Assembly: GCA_916613615.1 (NCBI GenBank)
Contig: OU744732.1
Coordinates: forward strand, 60,587,227-60,651,226
DNA length: 64,000 nt
Direction: 5' to 3'
Source: Steromphala cineraria
Lineage: Eukaryota; Mollusca; Gastropoda; Trochida; Trochidae
The notes under the pieces were generated by a model. The model was not told the DNA's origin. It ran no database searches and worked only from the letters and a program-made list of their open reading frames with translations. This document shows, one piece after another, positions 23,939 through 37,140 of the stretch (its first letter is position 1; every line of letters starts with the position of its first letter). The translations under genes were made by a program, and so were the position numbers.

Positions 23939-25011
23939 TTTTAGATATAAATTATTATAAACTTGTAAACTTGACACTCCATGACAAAGTTTCACAGGTT
24001 GTCCATTTCTTTTTTGTCCAGAGTTTGAAGATATATACATATATGTTCAAACTTGGAGGGGGCATTGGACTTGTGGCACCAGATAATTTTGTCTGTTGAG
24101 AACACGATGGTAATGGAGTTTGTAGACGTCAGAATTCGCAAGTTTTGCTCCCTTGACAAAATGAAGGAATTTGTTGATGGCTCCATCATAATAATGCTTC
24201 TTTTTTCGATATATAAAGTTGAGTTTTACATGCAAACATTTTCTGTTTAATTATTTAAATTAAAAGAAATTTGAAAGAAATAATGCCTTGAAAATGTGTT
24301 TATCGATCATTGAATTTAATGAATACAGTCACACTCCAGCTCTACCCAATCTCCCCCCCTCCTCTTCTCACAAAAGAATGTATATAAACAGAATATTAAA
24401 TTTGGTAATTTTGGCAATTAACTCCAAAAATCAAAGTTTTCTCTTACGAAATTATTTCTCAGAAAGATTTGGAGTTTATCTGCGATACATGGTACTCTTG
24501 CAGAGTGAGTCAAAGATTTATAATATATAATAATTTATATCAAATATTTATATCAAGATCAATAGTGCTTCACTTTGGGTAACCATATATTATATATTAC
24601 ACTCATTTAGTTTTGATGTATTGTTTAACAAGGTTCGATATGATGATATATAAAGTTGATCATCTACCAAAATTCTAAGCTAAAACCATTCTGAAATGTG
24701 TATGTGAAACATATGCAGTCTGAACATGAAATACGAAATATGCTTTGAAGTGTCACAAGTATCCTGATGCTTTATTCGGCCTTACATTGGTCAAAAGCAG
24801 TTATGTGAGGTGAGTACACTTAGCAATGTTAACCATTTCCCTACTTACAATCAATGGCGTAGTGTCAAGTCTTATCTCCCTTGCCGTTTGTTCGGTAAGC
24901 TTCGGCTAGGCTACGGATTTCCCTGTAAGGTGATATGCTTGGTTATTTGCTCTGTACATGCCAAAGTCATCTATTTGTAATAATGTCACTGGTTTAAGAA
25001 AATTGGGCCTA

Positions 25012-25102
25012 TATTTTCGAATCTCTTAGTGCTAAGATAGTCGTAAGCCAATGTTATAGTATGGTACTTACGACTATCTTAGCACTAAGAGAGCATCGAA
25101 AA
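25012..25102. repeat. Palindromic hairpin, 26-bp perfect stem (unit A)
   Basis: The arms at 25,022-25,047 and 25,067-25,092 are perfect reverse complements (TCTCTTAGTGCTAAGATAG plus 7 more bases) around a 19-nt loop, with further imperfect pairing outside (TTTTCGA with CATCGAAAA). It is homologous to 40,480-40,550. I recall this hairpin as a dispersed MITE-like motif in mollusc genomes; a function as an RNA hairpin is not excluded. Confidence 0.8.
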
Positions 25103-25109
25103 TCTAGAT

Positions 25110-27710
25110 CCAGGTTATTAAAATATAGGATTGGCGCTGCTAAAAAACATTAACAAGTCATATGACTTGCCATCAGCCTGGCGGTCCGCTCATTGTCCAT
25201 CAACAAGCTCAAGATTCAAATCATATTTTTTAAATATCAAGAAAGATGACTGCTCTCCTTGTGATGGCCCGCAACACTGCAGTCACATACCGTGATTTCA
25301 TTATGTCACTATAGAAAACAATACAAGACAACAACCTACATCAATCTATCTCTCTGAAAGCATATATAGGAGGTCAAGACGTAGTTGATTTTTTTAGATA
25401 TACAGTATAACGTATCAGGATAATCGTGACACTACCTTTCTCATGAGATCCATGAGAAACGCAAGAGTGAGTTTGCACAAATATGTGTCTGTTGTTCTGA
25501 CGTTCTGTTGTACTCTCATAAAACCTTTAATGTTTCCAAAAGTATATTTATCTGTTGATACGAAAGTATTCATTTCCCCCTTTTTACTCATAAAAGTATC
25601 AATAAGTGAATGAGTTCACTTTAACGACATACGCATCGACAAAGAACACTATGATCAAACATCAATTTTAGATATCTAATTCTTCATTTTATTCTGGATT
25701 AACATAGCCTACCATGTGATTTCCGATTTTTTAAACTTACCTATCATTTATCATTGCCTGACACATATTCTAATGTTCTTATTCATATCCCTGATTAAAC
25801 GGGAGAAATCTGCCAGTACCTCCCATCTTAACTGCAAATGATAAACGTCGTTGAATGGAATCATGTAATTTAATTTCAATCACATTCTCATCAATATTAA
25901 TTATTTTCTGTCAAACTGTACTTTATTGCTGCTTTCGCCAAACATATGTCTAAATTGAAATGTTAACTATTGACAAATGAAGAGAAAGTAAATTAAAGAT
26001 TAAATCAATTCAATTTTGTTTATACCTCATGCTGAAGTTCACCATAGAGCGTAAATCGTGGTGAAGTGATTGATATCATGATTTCTCGTAGTAAATCAAG
26101 AAACAGTCCAGGATTTAGAACAAATTGCACTTATAAATCATGAAGCTGTCCAGGGTTAAATAACAAATTGCACTTATAAATCTGCTGTTGTTTCACGTTT
26201 TGGTCCTACTGTATCAAAATGGTCGATATTAATCATATCACCATAGGGTTGTTAGATGTACATGATGCGTCAGTCTAATTAAGCTGAGTGAGAGTATAAA
26301 CTGGAAGGTATTTGTACAAGGCATTATCGTTTAGCACGCCTTCAAGTGATGGCAACACATATATAGTTCGTATATACTTCACAATAATAATATATTTCAT
26401 TTTAAGGTAAGGGTTGACATACTTTCAGCAATATCCGCGATATTTTAGCAGTAGAAAAGGTAATCTATTATGATAATAATTATTAATGGATAGCTTGAAT
26501 TGTTTTATTCATACTTTTTAAGATGTATATAGATTGTTTAGATACACAGTTTCTTTCTTTTACCTAGTTTATACGATTGTCAATCCGGACTAAGATTAAG
26601 AGTAGAGTGACACAAAGTATCAAGGTTTATATCAATCAAATGCGGAACATGTTTATATACTCGGGCACTTAGAGTTCTACTTCTTTGCAATCTATATTTA
26701 TCGAATCGTATTTGCATCTTTAAGCTAGCAGCTCTCCAAACAAATCATCCACTTCTGATGTATGAATAATTCAATTAATAGACAACAGAAGGATGATGAT
26801 AGATGTTTTCCTCTATCAAATATCTCACTTATGGCATCGATAGTGAATTCAATGTTAATGCTCTTGTAGGCTCATATATCGAGTTGTTGTGACGGAATTG
26901 TATGTGTGGATATTTAGTTGTTAATGTGTATTTAACATGACTCAAGCAGCAACGATTTGTTAGATTTAATTTATTATATATGCATTCTCATCTGGCAGAG
27001 GGAATACATGTAGGTTAATTACTGTCTAATGTTTAACTTGTAGCATCTGTTTTAAGTCACTGTTTACATTTGTGTATAGACATATACCTAGTTACAAAAG
27101 TCTTTGGTAATAGCTCTTAAAGCTAGTTACTTCTAAATATATCTATGATATGAAGATATCAGTAAATTCAATACAGACGTTTGCGATCAATGATGCAATA
27201 CTCTGATAGGAAGTATACAAAATGCTGGTATTTTCTTCCCCTTGCTGGTTAACCTATCAATCGGAATTGATATATGAATTATTTATTATTAATAGCTACT
27301 CACTTAATATATCTGTGATTCAAATATCATCCGCTTTAATTGTTGAAATATTGCACAATGTTAAACATAAATTTTCACTGAAATATCAACCATATGTTCA
27401 CATGCAAATATTGGAATGTACTAACACTTTACACGATTAATGATCACTTAATGTGATTGATTACTCGCCGATGAAGATACTGTGGTAAAATAATGCTACA
27501 AAGTTATTACACATTGTGCAATTACATCGCCCTTGAACCAAATGACATGACGTGATATGTATTACAAATGATGTGATGATGTTAGCGCTGCGGTCATAAT
27601 TTTACCATTCTAATTCAGTGGGTTATAAATAAAATACTTATTTCAATGATGTTCATTAACATTTTTATGAAACTCGTGATTGGTTTCAGCATTTTATTCA
27701 CTTTTGCTTT
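25110..27710 (+). other. Non-coding stretch conserved between units A and B
   Basis: No exon was recognised. The stretch is matched nearly base for base by about 40,570-43,195, with short indels. It contains a 16-bp palindrome CAAGTCATATGACTTG near 25,155. It ends where a dispersed TCCG repeat begins, about 900 bp upstream of gene 2 exon 1. Confidence 0.65.
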
Positions 27711-27956
27711 TTATGCCCCCGAATCGGAAATTCCGGGGGTATATTGTTTTTCACCGTCCGTCCGTCTGTCCGTTTGTCCACAAAAACTTTAACTTTGGTC
27801 ATAACTTTTGATTGGTCAGAGCTAGGTCCTTGATACTTGACATATGGATCCCTTGTGATGAGACCTTTCAGATGACACCATGACATTTGACCTTGACCTT
27901 GACACAGCGAGCAGGATGCATACGGGGGCATTCGTGTTTCACAAACACATCTTGTT
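27711..27956 (+). mobile_element. (TCCG)n-type dispersed repeat, CCCCCG hairpin subtype (unit A)
   Basis: It begins with a GCCCCCGAAT...ATTCCGGGGGT hairpin, followed by CCGTCCGTCCGTCTGTCCG. The body has TTGACCTTGACCTTGAC, and the end is GGGGGCATTCGTGTTTCACA then ACACATCTTGTT. This architecture is familiar to me from mollusc intergenic repeats. Unit B carries the same element at 43,198-43,442, so it predates the duplication. An ORF on the minus strand is an artefact of the repeat. Confidence 0.75.
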
Positions 27957-28434
27957 AAATATCAAACCACTCACTCCTTTCATAAAAACGTTATTAAACA
28001 GAACGTCACATAGTCTTATCTATTCAAGTTTATTTCATTCCCTACTATGACCTACTATATCATTGGTCCTAAATGGTTGAATTGGTACAAACGATATATA
28101 CTCGTACTAATTCAAATATTAACCATTTGATCATCTGCAAATGTTGAACTTACACAATAAATAATGTCATGATTACTTACTGGGGCTTAAGCATATTTCC
28201 TAATATGCCCTATATATTCAAACTTAAAATTCAATAGTTTCATTGTTAAGTACTAAGCACTGTAAAATATATGATAGTTTCACTAATCCGAATATCAATG
28301 TCAATTATGACACATATGTTTTGGTTGTGAGAGATTGTCTTGCAGGTGGCAACGTTTTATCGTAAAGAGAAATTCACATCGTTGGCAAGTGATATTTAAT
28401 CATTTTTACTTATTTCTCACACAAAGACAAGTAA

Positions 28435-28442
28435 TATATAAA
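28435..28442 (+). promoter_or_regulatory. Candidate TATA box for gene 2
   Basis: TATATAAA lies ~190 bp upstream of the proposed ATG at 28,625, with a possible start site about 28-30 bp downstream in CAGTTATCATG. A CAG acceptor-like site near 28,533 leaves room for a 5' UTR intron. It lies inside the interval absent from unit B. Confidence 0.35.
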
Positions 28443-28624
28443 GAGACAACATATTCACACAGTTATCATGTTTCAATGTAAATACATTCATGTAGTGTAA
28501 AAGGTTTTACCGTCCTTATCTTAATTTTTCAGTTCTACAGGAGTCAATCTCTTTTCATCTTTACAATATTAATGTCACCCATCACACACCAGCTTTGAAT
28601 TATGAGAGAATCAAGGAGTTTGAG

Positions 28625-31600
28625 ATGAGATTCAAAATGAGGGTTTCCGTTCTTACGGTCCTTACACTTCCAGCATTCAAATGCTTAATTGTTGAAAAGC
28701 AACCTTATGGAATTCGAATGTGCCAAGAGGGTAGTTGGATAGTGGCTGGATGCATGTTTTATCAGTTTGATCCTTTCAGTCTGACATGCACCCTTTCCTG
28801 CAGAAATGCTTCAGGTCTGAATAGACTAGGACACTCCAAGAATTCCACAGAGGTGAGTCAATTCTGGTCAAACTTTTATGAACTTCCTCAAAAGCACATC
28901 ATATTAACTTTATATATAATTCTCTGCATACAAATACTGTGAGCACCAAAGGAACAATTCTAAGCTAGTGAGATAAAAAAACCTTACATATGCTATTTCA
29001 TTCTCTATTCTAAATAAGTGTTTTTTTATTTAATATTTCAATTGTAACTCCTCTGGGTATTACATTTCCAGAACGAAAAAAAGGCTCAAGTAACAAGTAA
29101 AATAAGAAACAAAAGTCATCTGTTCGTTTCCAAAAAAATTACCCCAAATGTAACTAAGAATTACTTTGATAATATCTGATTGACGATTTCCAATACCTAT
29201 AAACTTCATATAAGTGACAATGGCATGGATTTGTAAACATCCGACAACAAATTTAATGTTACACACATTACAGATGCAATAATACTACACTTTGCCATGA
29301 TACTATATATAATTAGCAAAGCGAAAGCAAACCACTTTGCAAATATGAAATTGGATTTAAATAAAACTTAGGAGTTAAATAAAATTAGTGTTATGTAAAA
29401 GGACGTTGTGGGAGTGTATAGAAAATACTTGCATCTTTGAATCACAACTCCACAATATTTTGACGTCAAACTTGGTTTTGTATAACCTTACACTTAGTTC
29501 AATATTGCATGAGAATATAAATAAGTATACAACAATTGGTAATCAATACTTAAAACTCGTTATTCTTTCACGTCCATGACAACTACTCCTCAATATAAAT
29601 GTACACATTTGGCGTTCTATATAAGTATCATACACCATGTCACCTTGAATATTTAGTTTTGTATTTAAGGCCAAGAGGACATCAAATCTTGTTCAAATGT
29701 TAAAATTAAATGTGACCTGTAGACGTTTCAATTGAAATTAAATATATTGGCAAAACGTGAATGAGTGCAAAAAAGTTCTATTAACAAATCAATATGCAAG
29801 ACATTTTAGAAAAAGTGAAATTTTCCATAACCATTATGAAAACTTATATACATTTCAAAATTGTGCCTGAAAACATGACTCTGCAAGAACCTGTTTTGAC
29901 ATACTGATCCACTATCAGTTCTTGTCATTATAATTCCATTCTCTCCCCACAGAGGCAGATCAAGTCATGTTGAATTAGCCTCTGTTCTATTACGCCGAAA
30001 TCCGTGAGTTCCGGCAGTTTCCCCTGGCGGAAAAAAACCCGCATCACAATCCATTTCAATTTATTTATCAAATGACGATGCTTTTCGCATGGAAAGGGTG
30101 GTTCATATCACAATGCTTTTGCCTTGATTCAGTAGCCAAAACGATGATTTAAGAACAGCGTTGCTGATTGCACAACTAACTTTGATTGCCTCCAATCAGG
30201 CATCTCCCATTCAGTCCCACAAAGTCGGCGTAATATAACAATCAACATGACTTGATCTGTGTTGTAGAGAATGCAGTAATTCAAGTCTCGCTTTTATGTG
30301 GAGCAGGAGTACAACATGCCGCCCAATCCACGAATTTTTCTTTTTGATTTCTTTTTTCTAATAGGTTGACAGTAAAACACCAAAGATGTTTCCTAAACCT
30401 TTAATTTCAGTCTTGCAGTAGATATTATTACAAGGGAGATCAATTAAGATGCCTTCCCAAAATTATTGTATTCAGTAATCTATAATGTAATATGGAAAAA
30501 TAAAATAGAAGTAAATTTATATGGTTATTTCTACTGGTGCAACTAATGCATATGCATATATCTTTAAAATGTATGCAATTGTATGCAATTGAAATTTTTG
30601 ACATAAAATTTGGCACATTTGGTGGCTGTTTTTCACACGTAGCTTGTAAGTCCTATATTTTTTTATCCCACGCCACGAAGCGGAAGGGGGATATACATGT
30701 AGGTTTGAGCTCCGTTCGTCCGTCCGTGCGTCCGTGCGTCCGAGTTAAAGGAGCCAATTTTTCTCAGAAACCGTTAAAGGTAGGATTATCAAATTTGATA
30801 CATCAATACCTTGATGGAGTTCGAAAATCAGAACCGCGCAAATATTTTTTCCGGAGTTATTGCCCTTGTTACGTTTTTTGGGGACTCTGTTTGAGGTGTC
30901 TTCAAAGGAGCCAATTTTTCACAGTAATCGTTTAAGATAGGATCATCAAATTTTGTATGTGCCTTCAGGGTATCAATACCTTGATGGAGTTCGAAAATCA
31001 GAATCGCAAAATTATTTTTTACAGAGTTATTGTCCTTTTTTCGTGTTTTTGGACTCTGTTCGAGTGAGTCATCAAATTGGACAACTTTGCTCAGAAACTA
31101 TTTGAGATAGGGTAACCAAACTTGATGTGTGTCTTTATTGTATCAATACCTTGATGGGGTTCGAAAATCAGAATCGTAAAATTATTTTTTACGGACTTTT
31201 TGCCCTTGTTTCGTGTTTTTGGACTCTGTTCGAGGGAGTCGTCAAAGGGGACAACTTTTCTCAGAAACTATCTAAGATAGAATAACAAAATGTGCATTGT
31301 GTCTTAAGGGTGTCAATACCCTGATTAAGTTGAAAAATGAGGTAAGTGTAATTACTTATTACAGAGTTACAGCCCATTTAGGAAACATTGGGAGCTTTAA
31401 TGAAAACTCATTTGGCGGGGGATGTTGATGACCATGTCTTCTTGTTGATCCTACTGCTATTTCAATTGTCATAAATATCAACTGTAAATCACGCCAAAGT
31501 GTCATTATTGATCACATAACAATGACTTATTTGTCATCATTACACATAGTTTCATCATTTTAGAAACGACATGGCGATTATTTCAAAGTCACATTAATCC

Positions 31601-32602
31601 CGCGAGGAAGGAAGAGACACTCCTGTGGCGATGGTAAGTTCTCATATAATTTCTTGTTGCACTTTTATCTTTAACAACTGTTGTTATCTTCGTTCCTCTT
31701 ATGGTGTAATATTGGTCATACTTTTAAAAGTCTTCCAAAGATAAATGTGACTTTAATATTATATTTTCAGCTGCCTCAATCATTTATTTACAATTGATTT
31801 TGCAGGACTTAATAGGACTGCTCCTGTGAAAAGAAGGATGTTCCTGAGATTTCTAAACGGGGGAGTGTTGATATATAATCCAGAGACCAATCCACAAAGT
31901 CAGAAGTTTCATCTTCAAGGAATAGTAGACATCTGTTATTTTGCTGAAGGAACACTTATCTTTGCAAACGATGGTTCTGTTAGTAAGTTACGATTTTCTG
32001 ACACGTGCATTGACGAAAATCGTGACATAGTGTCTACTGCTTTGAACCCACATGATCTGGCTGAGGGAGAGAAAGAGGGCGTGGTCTACGCTGTTGGAGA
32101 ACCAAAACCAAGGCGACTGGGTAGGGATGCTGATGGAAAAACTTGCTTGATTCGGATAGAACAACCCAAAAATGTGACTAACTTATTTAAATGCAGAAAT
32201 ACCAAGAGAGATATAATAAGTGTTTCTCATAAACATATATATTTGTACCGTAAGAAAACAATATTCATCTTTAATCCCAACGGAAAAGTGGTGAACAATA
32301 AATTTCAAAGATTTCAGAGAAAACACTTTTGTGTAAGTGGAGAAGATGTGTTCTATTTTACTAAAGGGAATAAGATACTCAAGATGAACTTACTATCACA
32401 CAACACTGTCAAAGAAAACGTTATTTTCGCACACAGTGTTGTTTATTCATTAGTTTACTCTGATAACATCTTGTTCTTTTTAGTTAAACTTAGCAATAAT
32501 TCTTTTTGTTTGAATAAGGTTGCTCTTCCTGATAAAGTCGTTATTCCTTTGATGACATTCAGGAGGAAGCTGTCTTTAACCTCATTTATGGAACTCAAAT
32601 AG
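28625..32602 (+). CDS. Gene 2: secreted PAN-like + beta-propeller-like protein, 3 exons
   Basis: Proposed exons are 28,625-28,852, 31,564-31,633 and 31,806-32,602 (TAG), 364 aa, with GT-AG introns in phases 0 and 1 as in gene 1. Exon 2 is 70 bp against 67 bp in gene 1. The N-terminus has a hydrophobic signal-like segment (residues 5-22). Cys33, Cys43 and Cys55 have exactly the C-x9-C-x11-C spacing of Cys36/46/58 in gene 1, plus an extra Cys59. Exon 3 again shows repeated beta-rich units (IYLYRKKTIFIFNPNGK, VFYFTKGNKILKMNL) suggesting a propeller. Sequence identity to gene 1 is low apart from this architecture, so the pair is old or fast-evolving. A later ATG at 28,637 is possible. Intron 1 (2.7 kb) contains a MITE and a TCCG repeat. 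Function unknown, presumably extracellular. Confidence 0.75.
29937..30273. mobile_element. MITE with long TIRs, degraded copy (unit A, in gene 2 intron 1)
   Basis: The left end CATTCTCTCCCCACAGAGGC is paired with a damaged right end (ACTTGATCTGTG...TAGAGAATG). The better-preserved homolog is at 43,887-44,236. The interior carries a CCGCATCACAATCC block and CTTTTCGCATGG. There is no coding capacity. Confidence 0.75.
30665..31446 (+). mobile_element. (TCCG)n-type dispersed repeat, four-unit subtype (unit A)
   Basis: It starts at ATCCCACGCCACGAAG, then GTCCGTCCGTGCGTCCG. It continues with four ~165-175-bp units carrying TCAATACC(T/C)TGAT and CTCAGAAAC, and ends in GGCGGGGGATGTTGATGACC then CTTCTTGTT. 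It shares layout (TCCG run, body, G-rich motif, CTTGTT end) with the elements at 27,711 and 52,339. Its twin in unit B is 44,630-45,412. It lies in intron 1 of gene 2. Confidence 0.75.
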
Positions 32603-32811
32603 ATGAAACTGAACACATACTATGATAGTTGATGTAAACTCAAAGCAAGACATGTGGCCCAACATATTGTTTATCATTTACTGATAACCATGTTTTGCAC
32701 GTCCAAAAAAATCATTCTTATTCTTTTTTAAGTTGTACATGGCCTCCACACTGGCATTCGTTTGTTACATTAACAAGTTCTCTTAAACCTCAAAAGAAGA
32801 TAAGTTATCTC

Positions 32812-32817
32812 AATAAA
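32812..32817 (+). terminator. Poly(A) signal of gene 2
   Basis: AATAAA within TTATCTCAATAAAGTAAC, 210 bp after the stop codon. It is conserved at the equivalent position after gene 3, which supports a shared 3' UTR end. Confidence 0.65.
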
Positions 32818-32819
32818 GT

Positions 32820-35800
32820 AACACGCATTACCAATCTATCGTCGTGTTGTTATTAAAGTTTAACAAAGTCAATATCTTGTTATATAAGAATGATTTCCCA
32901 ATTCTTTAACAAAATACAATTTATTTCAAAATTTATGAAATAAAAAAATATATAATGACTTTGATTGCAAGGGCATTTATCAAACATCATATATGCAGTG
33001 GGGGACGATAATCATTAGTCTATTAGACACTGTAAGTCAATGACACATTTGAAAAAAACATTGGTTGTGTCTTGATCATGTTGAAAACGATGTGAAACAT
33101 TGGACATTGCTACATGTATTTGTAATGTCAAACAGTTTAGTCAGAAAAAATGCATAGAAAAAGGTGATGACGTTGTATCGTTGTATATATCTCTACAAAA
33201 AAAGGTATCCTATGAAATGTCTGAATCAAAGGCAAGATTCTGTGTATTCTGAGCAGAAGATTAATACATAGAGAGCCATGTCTGATTGGTAATGCTATGT
33301 TAATACCATTAAATATGATCAAGATTTCTAGTTTTCAACATTGAATTGTCAAAACATGATTCATTACACAATCTGTGTGTATAACACTTAACATACAAAT
33401 GCTTTCATATTTTGTAAACAACTTTAGCTGAATTAAAATAATTCTATTGTTGTAATCAAGTGACATGCCTTTTCATCATCAACACAATGCTCAGTATTGT
33501 TTGGGAATAATATAAATGTCTAGAGTTTCTACATTAGATTTTTAAGCCAAAAGAATTGAACATTTGTGTACACCATCATAACGTATCAATGCAATGACAC
33601 CATAAGCATGTTGATGTTACAATGCTATGACGTCATTTGTATGGTAGTACAATGTTCAACAATTTTAAATTTACATGTAAACCAAATGAAAACGTTTTTT
33701 GGAAAATAAATATTTGTTATCTTAAAACACTTGAGTACGATGTTATATATAGATACCCATATGACCCTATCTACCATAAACAGACCAAGTAATACCTGAA
33801 TAATTCATACAATTGTACAATTAACATTGAGGGTTGACAAGTAGATTATGTTAAGCAAAACCATTTGTCATATGGCATCCACTGGATAAGGGGCTTGAAT
33901 GTCATTGAATGATGTTTACGTTGTCCTCTGTAAAATCTTATATCCAAACAAACCTATTTAAAACAGTCTTATCTTGCCATCTTGTCGCATCAATGTACTG
34001 AAAAAATAATTTTGATCATAAAGTACTTAAAGAAATCACATCAGTAGGCGATTTTTAGAAAGCAAAATGGAAAGTAGTGGTCTGAAATAATATATCGGAC
34101 ATGGTAGTGACTTTCTTTAGCAACGACTTAGGTGCAAATAGCTCGTACTCACAGATTTGCTGACAGAGGCAGGACACAAGTAACAGATAGGTCATTCGAA
34201 TGTGGAATTTCACCATACATGAAGTATATTCAAATGATTCTTGTGGATGGTTTATGTCTTTTCTTGATACTGTCAAGGAAAATATCCTTAGAGTTTAATT
34301 GAATTTTCAGACATGCTCTTAAAAAGTTTACTTAGAGTCTACAGCACCTGCATATTGCTATTAAACAGAAAGGTCGATAGATGAAAAATATCCATGTTTG
34401 GAAATATATATATATTAGAAAACATTCCCAACGTGTTGTCATTTAAAACTGCTTTGCAACCGTTGCCAACAGCTGTCAGTTTGAAATGACACACAGGCGC
34501 ACAATGAAATTGACCAATGAGAAGCGTTTTCTATTTCCGATTCATTCACGGCAGCGTATTTGAATTACGGATATTGTCAGGCATTTGTTCAAAGATAAGG
34601 GTGGTGTCAATCCAAGGGTCGGTTGTCAAAAGTCGGATGGAATAAAAAAAATTGGGCGTTATGTTCAGCAAGTAAAAAAAATTATCTACGATTCCAATGC
34701 ATTGTTTTGCGATAAAATTCAGTATTAATTGCACCTCACATTAAAATAGTCAATGTATACTGTTTTTTAATCAAGTTATGGGGACTGGAGTGTCTTTTGT
34801 ATATACTAGATCGAGAATTACCCTAAAATCTTTATTTCTTAGCCTATTAATATTTCGTTCAAATTATAAATGTGGCTTTATTTCAAGATATTTAAACGAT
34901 ATATGAGTGCAAAAGTTTTGAAGTTTTATTTTTTATAATATTGTCCACTCTGAGACTCGAACCCCTGTGGTTTGATGTAACTAAAGTGTTTTCATTTCTT
35001 ATTTTTCTTAATTTGCGTTTTGTTTGATACGGCTGATTTCTTTCTGTTGTCATTTTCGTGACACGACATCATGAAGCTCAACGGTAAAGAGGTGATACTG
35101 ATTGCGTCACTGTTACAATGGTCTGGGGGCCAGATTAGGATATTTTAAAGTTTTCTTTGTTGGTCGATGAATTAAATAATTTCGTCTCCATTTTAAATTC
35201 CACAGGTGACATTGTCAAATCTCATCATTAGGAGTGCTTATAGTTCGAACTGTTTTCGCGCTGTTTTAGTAGCTAAGGATGCTGGGAATTCCCTTTTATT
35301 TTGATTTGTCTACAACTCTTAAAAAGAATTGAGCAGTCGCAAATTACATTCCATTGACAATTTCTAAGCAAATTGAAAGTTTGCTTCTAAAGTTCATATA
35401 ACTAATGGTTACAATATTGATGAATTGTTGTGTTTGTAAAATTTCATATATTCATTGTTATTCATCATCTGCAAAATTAAGTGTTGAGAACCTCTGGCTT
35501 ACCCCATTGGTCTTAAACTTCATTAGCAGATATTGAATAAAAAAGAATCCCTGAACTTTTACAAACACAACTATTTATCTTCTAAATGATTAGTTAATAA
35601 ATGAATAAATAATTTACCACGATAATACATTTTTTATGCAGTTGAAATATTATCAACATATTAATATCGTTCTCACTTTGCATCATCCAGCACAATAACT
35701 AAATAATGTAATTGATGTTCACGGGTTCCAATACTATGATAATGCTGACCATTGTTCCCTGAAAGAAGCAAAGAACATAATCAGCAAATAATTGCAAATA

Positions 35801-36315
35801 AACTATCCAACCAAGTCAATATGGCATCCTTTAGGATTTGGAATGGTTCTTAATTAAATGAAGTTTCAAGACATCAAAAGTGTTAATTTCACTCACGTGT
35901 GATGTGTTATCTTCCTCATAGTTGAAATTAACCATTTGCAGTTTTGTTGACTTTATGGAATCACTGGAGGAAATCCACAACTCAAAACATGAAAAGTAAC
36001 CAAGCGAAGTTAAAAATACACTATTTCTGTTAAATGGGATGTTTACATTATGGGACACATAATTATGGGTTTGTAATGATTTTAGTGTATGCATTTAAGT
36101 ATATAGGAGTCGGGATCTTTGGGGAGTGACTCAGCTTGCCAGATTTAAAATATGTTAAGATCCGTACCAAATGTGCGTTTTCCAAATTAGTTCTGAGAAA
36201 CATGTAGCGATGCCTTGAAAATGATTGTTATCAAAGATGTGTGGTCAATATGATAACGGATCACGCACATATGTACAATGTTATTAAATGATGCTGTAGG
36301 AATAAACGATTGTAT
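32820..36315 (+). other. Gene 2 downstream flank, no gene seen
   Basis: AT-rich, largely alignable to 46,790-50,045 in unit B, with private stretches (for example about 34,370-34,975). It includes the segment around 35,050-35,420 that also has a diverged copy at 2,190-2,575. A tRNA B-box-like GGTTCGAGTCTCA is readable on the minus strand near 34,953-34,965, without the rest of a tRNA. Confidence 0.55.
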
Positions 36316-36745
36316 TATGTGAGCGTATTTTTCCAGCAATCCGATTGGTTCAGAATCGGTCACATGACAGTCGACAGAAAGTGATATTACTTGACCCCCG
36401 TGACCACGAGTCTGACCAAAAGTGACATTGACTTGAGTTACTAAGAATAGAGCAGATGACGTCAAACCGTTGTTTCATGACGTCATGCTTTTGTTACAAT
36501 GACGTCATTGACTAGTCCTTGCCAACAATCGAGTCCAAATGCCGCTCATTGCTGTAGTTTTCTATTCTCTTTGGTTTTTTTGAGCGAGACATAATAAAAC
36601 AATTATGGACTGGTGAGTTCGGTCAATACCTGTTTTTATAGACCCGAGGAAAACAATATCGACCTCGAACTTCGTCCTCGGTCAATAATGTTTTCCTCGG
36701 GTCTATAAAACAGGTATTGACCTCATCATCAGTCTTTAATTGTAT
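36316..36745. mobile_element. Unit A-specific insertion with CRE sites and a long hairpin
   Basis: Unit B reads straight through this point (about 50,040-50,045), whereas unit A has ~430 extra bp flanked by the 7-bp direct repeat ATTGTAT (36,309-36,315 and 36,739-36,745), consistent with a target-site duplication. The insert holds two perfect TGACGTCA palindromes and one TGACGTCAA near 36,457-36,510, and a long near-perfect hairpin at its right end. There is no ORF. The class is unknown; no obvious terminal inverted repeat was found. Confidence 0.65.
36621..36722. repeat. 102-bp hairpin with ~33-bp arms
   Basis: The left arm (36,621-36,654: GGTCAATACCTG...CGAGGAAAAC) and right arm (36,690-36,722) are reverse complements except for one extra T. 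They enclose a 35-nt loop that itself contains a CCTCGAAC/TTCG-type partial palindrome. It belongs to the unit A-specific insertion. Confidence 0.85.
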
Positions 36746-37057
36746 AGTATTTATTCTGCTGATAGACACGAATACAACTCCAAAAATATGCTACCCATCC
36801 ATCTGTTGCAAGCAAATCTGAATATGGTCTGTACCTATCAGGTATATTTCAGAAAAATGGAAAAGATGAGAATAAATTCTTTAAATTCAATCCAAGACCA
36901 ATACTTATCATTAAACATATATTTGATAAATGATAAACGACTTAGTTTTAGATCAAAATTAATGCAAAAATGAGTACTATTTGTATTTATGAATATTACC
37001 ATTAAATGAATCTTGACATGGAAATTGATATTCAATTTAAGCAGGAGTTTGCAAATA

Positions 37058-37140
37058 CAGTGGAATCTGTCTAAACCGACACTTGCTCGGACCAGAGAAA
37101 AATGTTGGTTAAGACAGAGTGTGCTATCGGTCAATGTTAC
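37058..37140 (+). mobile_element. Possible pogo/Tigger-like MITE fragment
   Basis: ACAGTGGAATCTGTCTAAAC followed by GACCAGAG and a partly inverted GGTTAAGACAGAGTGTGCT resembles the ACAGTGGAACCTC-type ends of pogo-like elements. This is a resemblance by memory only. It marks the point where units A and B lose similarity until 38,340/50,957. Confidence 0.3.

Larger units (their letters stand above)
20720..24687 (+). other. Intergenic region between gene 1 and unit A
   Basis: Nothing here is supported as a gene. The region holds a small dispersed direct repeat (22,757-23,062) and an AGAC microsatellite (23,852-23,938). A sequence resembling a splice donor after a short open stretch (CAG/GTGAGT near 23,613) could be an upstream non-coding exon of gene 2, but there is no independent support. 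Confidence 0.55.

Noticed and set aside
23729..24099. Overlapping open frames on both strands around the AGAC tract
   Set aside because: Low-complexity peptides (repeated RQTD or SVCL) from the microsatellite; no exon signals.
27698..27931. 77-codon minus-strand ORF, repeated at 43,184-43,417
   Set aside because: It is read through a dispersed TCCG repeat. The two copies are nearly identical because the DNA is duplicated, not because of coding constraint.
34950..34970. tRNA gene on the minus strand
   Set aside because: A good B-box-like GGTTCGAGTCTCA is present, but no A box, acceptor stem or cloverleaf could be built around it.
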